Source of the DNA: Xanthocytophaga flava
GTDB taxonomy: Bacteria > Bacteroidota > Bacteroidia > Cytophagales > 172606-1
Assembly: GCA_030068525.1 (NCBI GenBank)
Contig: JASJOS010000031.1
Span: forward strand, 1 to 45,141
Direction of reading: 5' to 3'
Length of the DNA stretch: 45,141 nucleotides
Below, piece after piece: positions 43,643-45,141 of this stretch. The notes under the pieces are model-generated. The model made no database searches. It was not told the DNA's origin and saw only the letters and a program-made list of their open reading frames with translations. The position numbers were made by a program, and so were the translations under genes. Each line of letters opens with the position of its first letter. Within the stretch, counting starts at the first letter, position 1.

Positions 43643-43780
43643 TTTTCTATTCATCCTGGCATAGGTTTAAGTAAAACGAGCAAAGGAAAGCAGAAATAAA
43701 CTGCTAAATATCAGCCGACTATTTTAATCAGCAAAAAATTGGTAGTAATTCGGGATCGGTCACAAATCTTCATTACAGAT

Positions 43781-44479
43781 TTAGGTATTCTTAGTTAGAG
43801 ATTCAATAATACTATCTAACAAATGAGGACGTTTAGCACTAACTGGTGTAAAACACTCTCTATATTTAGTTGGAGCATACTCTCCTTCTGGCTCGAAGCC
43901 ATATTTCCAGACTTCACCTTTAAAGTCTCCATTCAGTATCAAGTATTTATCATCTCCCAGATCCAGGCATCCATTCAGATAGGCATCCCAGGACTTCAAC
44001 CGGAATAACTCTTCATAACTGGCATCAGGCGAGAATAAAGGTACTTTGCGATAGAGACGAAATTTATCTTCTTCTTTCAAAACGTTAAAACAGCTCTCAT
44101 TTATCCAGCCCTTCCCATACAAACTTCCAACATTGTGAACTTTCGTTGCAGAAATAGCCTTCTTTTTCATCCGTGTAAAGTCTTTTGCCAACCGGTTTCT
44201 TAGAGATATATTCAACAAGCCTCTGAAATAATCACGGCTAATCTCACCAACCTCCATCAAACAGGCTTTGTATTCTTCAGGTAGCTGTATCTTTTTTTCC
44301 TGTTCAAAAACGTCTATCTCTGTTTCTGTCCATATAGGGGATTCGAAATTCATGGAAGGATTTATAGCAGCCCATTGGTGTTTGATTGTAGCCATCAACT
44401 TTTTAATCCGAAGTAGTTTGACAGCATGCTTCTCTATAAGTATATGGGTAGGATTTTGTAAAGCTGGTATTTCAGACAT
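43781..44479 (-). CDS. SMI1/KNR4 (SUKH) family protein
   Basis: 232 residues. A SUKH-type core begins about 50 with IWTETEIDVFEQEKKIQLPEEYKACLMEVGEIS, the classic helix and 'LPxxYKxxL' pattern, and continues with SWDAYLNGCLDLGDDKYLILNGDFKGEVWKYG. SUKH proteins are often immunity proteins against contact-dependent or polymorphic toxins, or have housekeeping roles. No toxin gene is adjacent here. A CAAATGTA (TACATTTG on the minus strand) -7-like box at 44528-44535 lies 49 bases before the start. Confidence 0.75.
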   Translation of the reverse strand: MSEIPALQNPTHILIEKHAVKLLRIKKLMATIKHQWAAINPSMNFESPIWTETEIDVFEQEKKIQLPEEYKACLMEVGEISRDYFRGLLNISLRNRLAKDFTRMKKKAISATKVHNVGSLYGKGWINESCFNVLKEEDKFRLYRKVPLFSPDASYEELFRLKSWDAYLNGCLDLGDDKYLILNGDFKGEVWKYGFEPEGEYAPTKYRECFTPVSAKRPHLLDSIIESLTKNT

Positions 44480-44668
44480 GGCATCCTTAGTATTTGATAT
44501 CTACTATTTTTCCATAAGATAGATGGACAAATGTAGTTTTACAAACAAGAGTATTACTTGAAATAACTCTTCTAAAAGTTGTGAAGCAATCTCCTTACAG
44601 AAATGTACATAATCAGTTCAGAGACTTGTCTACCTGAACAACTTGTACTAAATGTAAACTTTATTCAT

Positions 44669-44893
44669 GCGCTGAATTCACGGCAGTTGTTTGCTTGCGG
44701 TGAATTCCGATCACTTTTTGTTTTTGCGGTGAGTTATGCGCAGTTGAAAAAATGATCGAAACTCCGATCAAAATAGAAAGTGATTGGAGTTATGATCAAA
44801 GACGAAACTGCTGTGAATTAAACGTCATTTGTTCATTGAGCGGACAGACTGCCCAGTCTTGGCTAAAAAAGTTTTGCGGTGAATTATACGCAG
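44669..44893 (+). repeat. Five-unit spaced repeat GCGGTGAATT-N4-CGCAG
   Basis: Units at 44669-44686, 44697-44709, 44726-44743, 44810-44824 and 44876-44893. The best two read GCGGTGAGTTATGCGCAG and GCGGTGAATTATACGCAG. Spacers hold related GATCA/TGATC pieces (GAACTCCGATCA-like). Spacing is uneven. The units lie in the 587-base gap between the SUKH gene and the IS3-type end; apart from them nothing is recognised there. Confidence 0.55.
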
Positions 44894-45015
44894 ACAAGAA
44901 TTTTTGCAAAGATAGGTGAATTCTTTTTGAGAAAATTCGGGATAACTTGTGGCTATATATTCTACCAACAATCGCATCAATTAAAGACGGTACACTCTAG
45001 CTAATTTCCAAAATA

Positions 45016-45141
45016 TGAGGTGGTCCTAAAAATCGGGACACAAAACTTGCTTAACTTAGCAAGTAAATGAAAGGCAAAAAAACAACAAGTAAACGGCGTA
45101 AATACAGTGCCGATTTCAAAAGTGAAGTAGTAAAAATGCTT
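45016..45141 (+). mobile_element. Left end of a second IS3-family element (partial)
   Basis: TGAGGTGGTCCTAAAAATCG at 45016 starts with the TGA terminus typical of IS3-family ends, followed 51 bases later by an OrfA start. It runs off the right edge. The end sequence and OrfA start differ from the element at the left edge, so these are two different insertion sequences. Confidence 0.65.
45067..45141 (+). CDS. IS3-family transposase OrfA, N-terminal 25 residues (partial)
   Basis: The frame from the ATG at 45067 gives MKGKKTTSKRRKYSADFKSE and continues to the edge. R-R-K-Y-S-A-D-F-K is the characteristic opening of IS150/IS3-type OrfA proteins. It ends because the window does. Confidence 0.75.
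   Translation, partial: MKGKKTTSKRRKYSADFKSEVVKML

Noticed and set aside
44669-44893. CRISPR array
   Set aside because: Units are short and imperfect with very uneven spacers and no cas genes nearby.

Overview
The window looks like a piece of chromosome from a Bacteroidota bacterium, probably of the order Cytophagales (large-genome soil or freshwater gliders). This is inferred from several signs: promoters of the Bacteroidota type (TTG, about 20 nt, then TAnnTTTG), secreted proteins whose signal peptides end in A-Q, a GH92 mannosidase operon with a hybrid XylR-type regulator, a bacteriophytochrome kinase, a bilobal aspartic protease, and many intergenic modular repeats. I cannot name a species.

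Layout. (1) 1-125: the end of an IS3-family element that runs off the left edge. (2) 152-5034, minus strand: a tight three-gene, visibly AT-rich operon. It encodes a DUF4365/DREN nuclease fused to an APAZ domain, a short prokaryotic Argonaute with a catalytically dead PIWI domain, and an ABC/SMC-like AAA ATPase. The first two genes form a SPARDA-type defence pair; the ATPase is an unexpected third gene and is the best candidate here for something new. (3) 5260-8082: a small membrane protein and a bacteriophytochrome histidine kinase. (4) 8083-12633: a zincin-TPR fusion protein and a PRC-barrel protein, set among mosaic repeat clusters. (5) 12634-16102, minus: a SnoaL-like protein, an NADPH:quinone-reductase-like enzyme and an AraC regulator, with a repeat cluster between them. 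(6) 16859-20672: small hypothetical, membrane and secreted proteins. (7) 21015-31745: a mannoside-use locus with a XylR-like AraC regulator, an SP-family sugar transporter, a ROK kinase, a mannose-6-phosphate isomerase carrying an extra N-terminal domain, a GH92 alpha-mannosidase with an extra N-terminal domain, and a lipoprotein six-hairpin glycosidase. (8) 32469-38560: a secreted unknown, a decayed BAAT-type hydrolase, an XRE/membrane protein, a two-lobed aspartic protease and a tyrosine recombinase. (9) 38625-44479: a serine hydrolase divergent from an Lrp regulator, an MFS exporter, an SDR plus TetR pair with matching operators, and a SUKH/SMI1-like protein. (10) 44669-45141: a GCGGTGAATT repeat cluster, then the start of a second, different IS3-family element.

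How the genes work together. In the mannose locus, the inferred flow is that extracytoplasmic glycosidases trim alpha-mannosides, the transporter imports the hexose, the ROK kinase phosphorylates it and the isomerase turns mannose-6-P into fructose-6-P. The defence operon would use guide-directed target sensing by the Argonaute to unleash the DREN nuclease; what the ATPase does is open. At the right end, the TetR protein probably represses both itself and the SDR gene through a near-identical palindrome found in front of each.

The intergenic regions hold at least six recurring repeat modules (called A to G below). One cluster, at 11985-12490, has about 41-bp terminal inverted repeats and looks like a non-autonomous mobile unit. 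No tRNA, rRNA or CRISPR array was seen.
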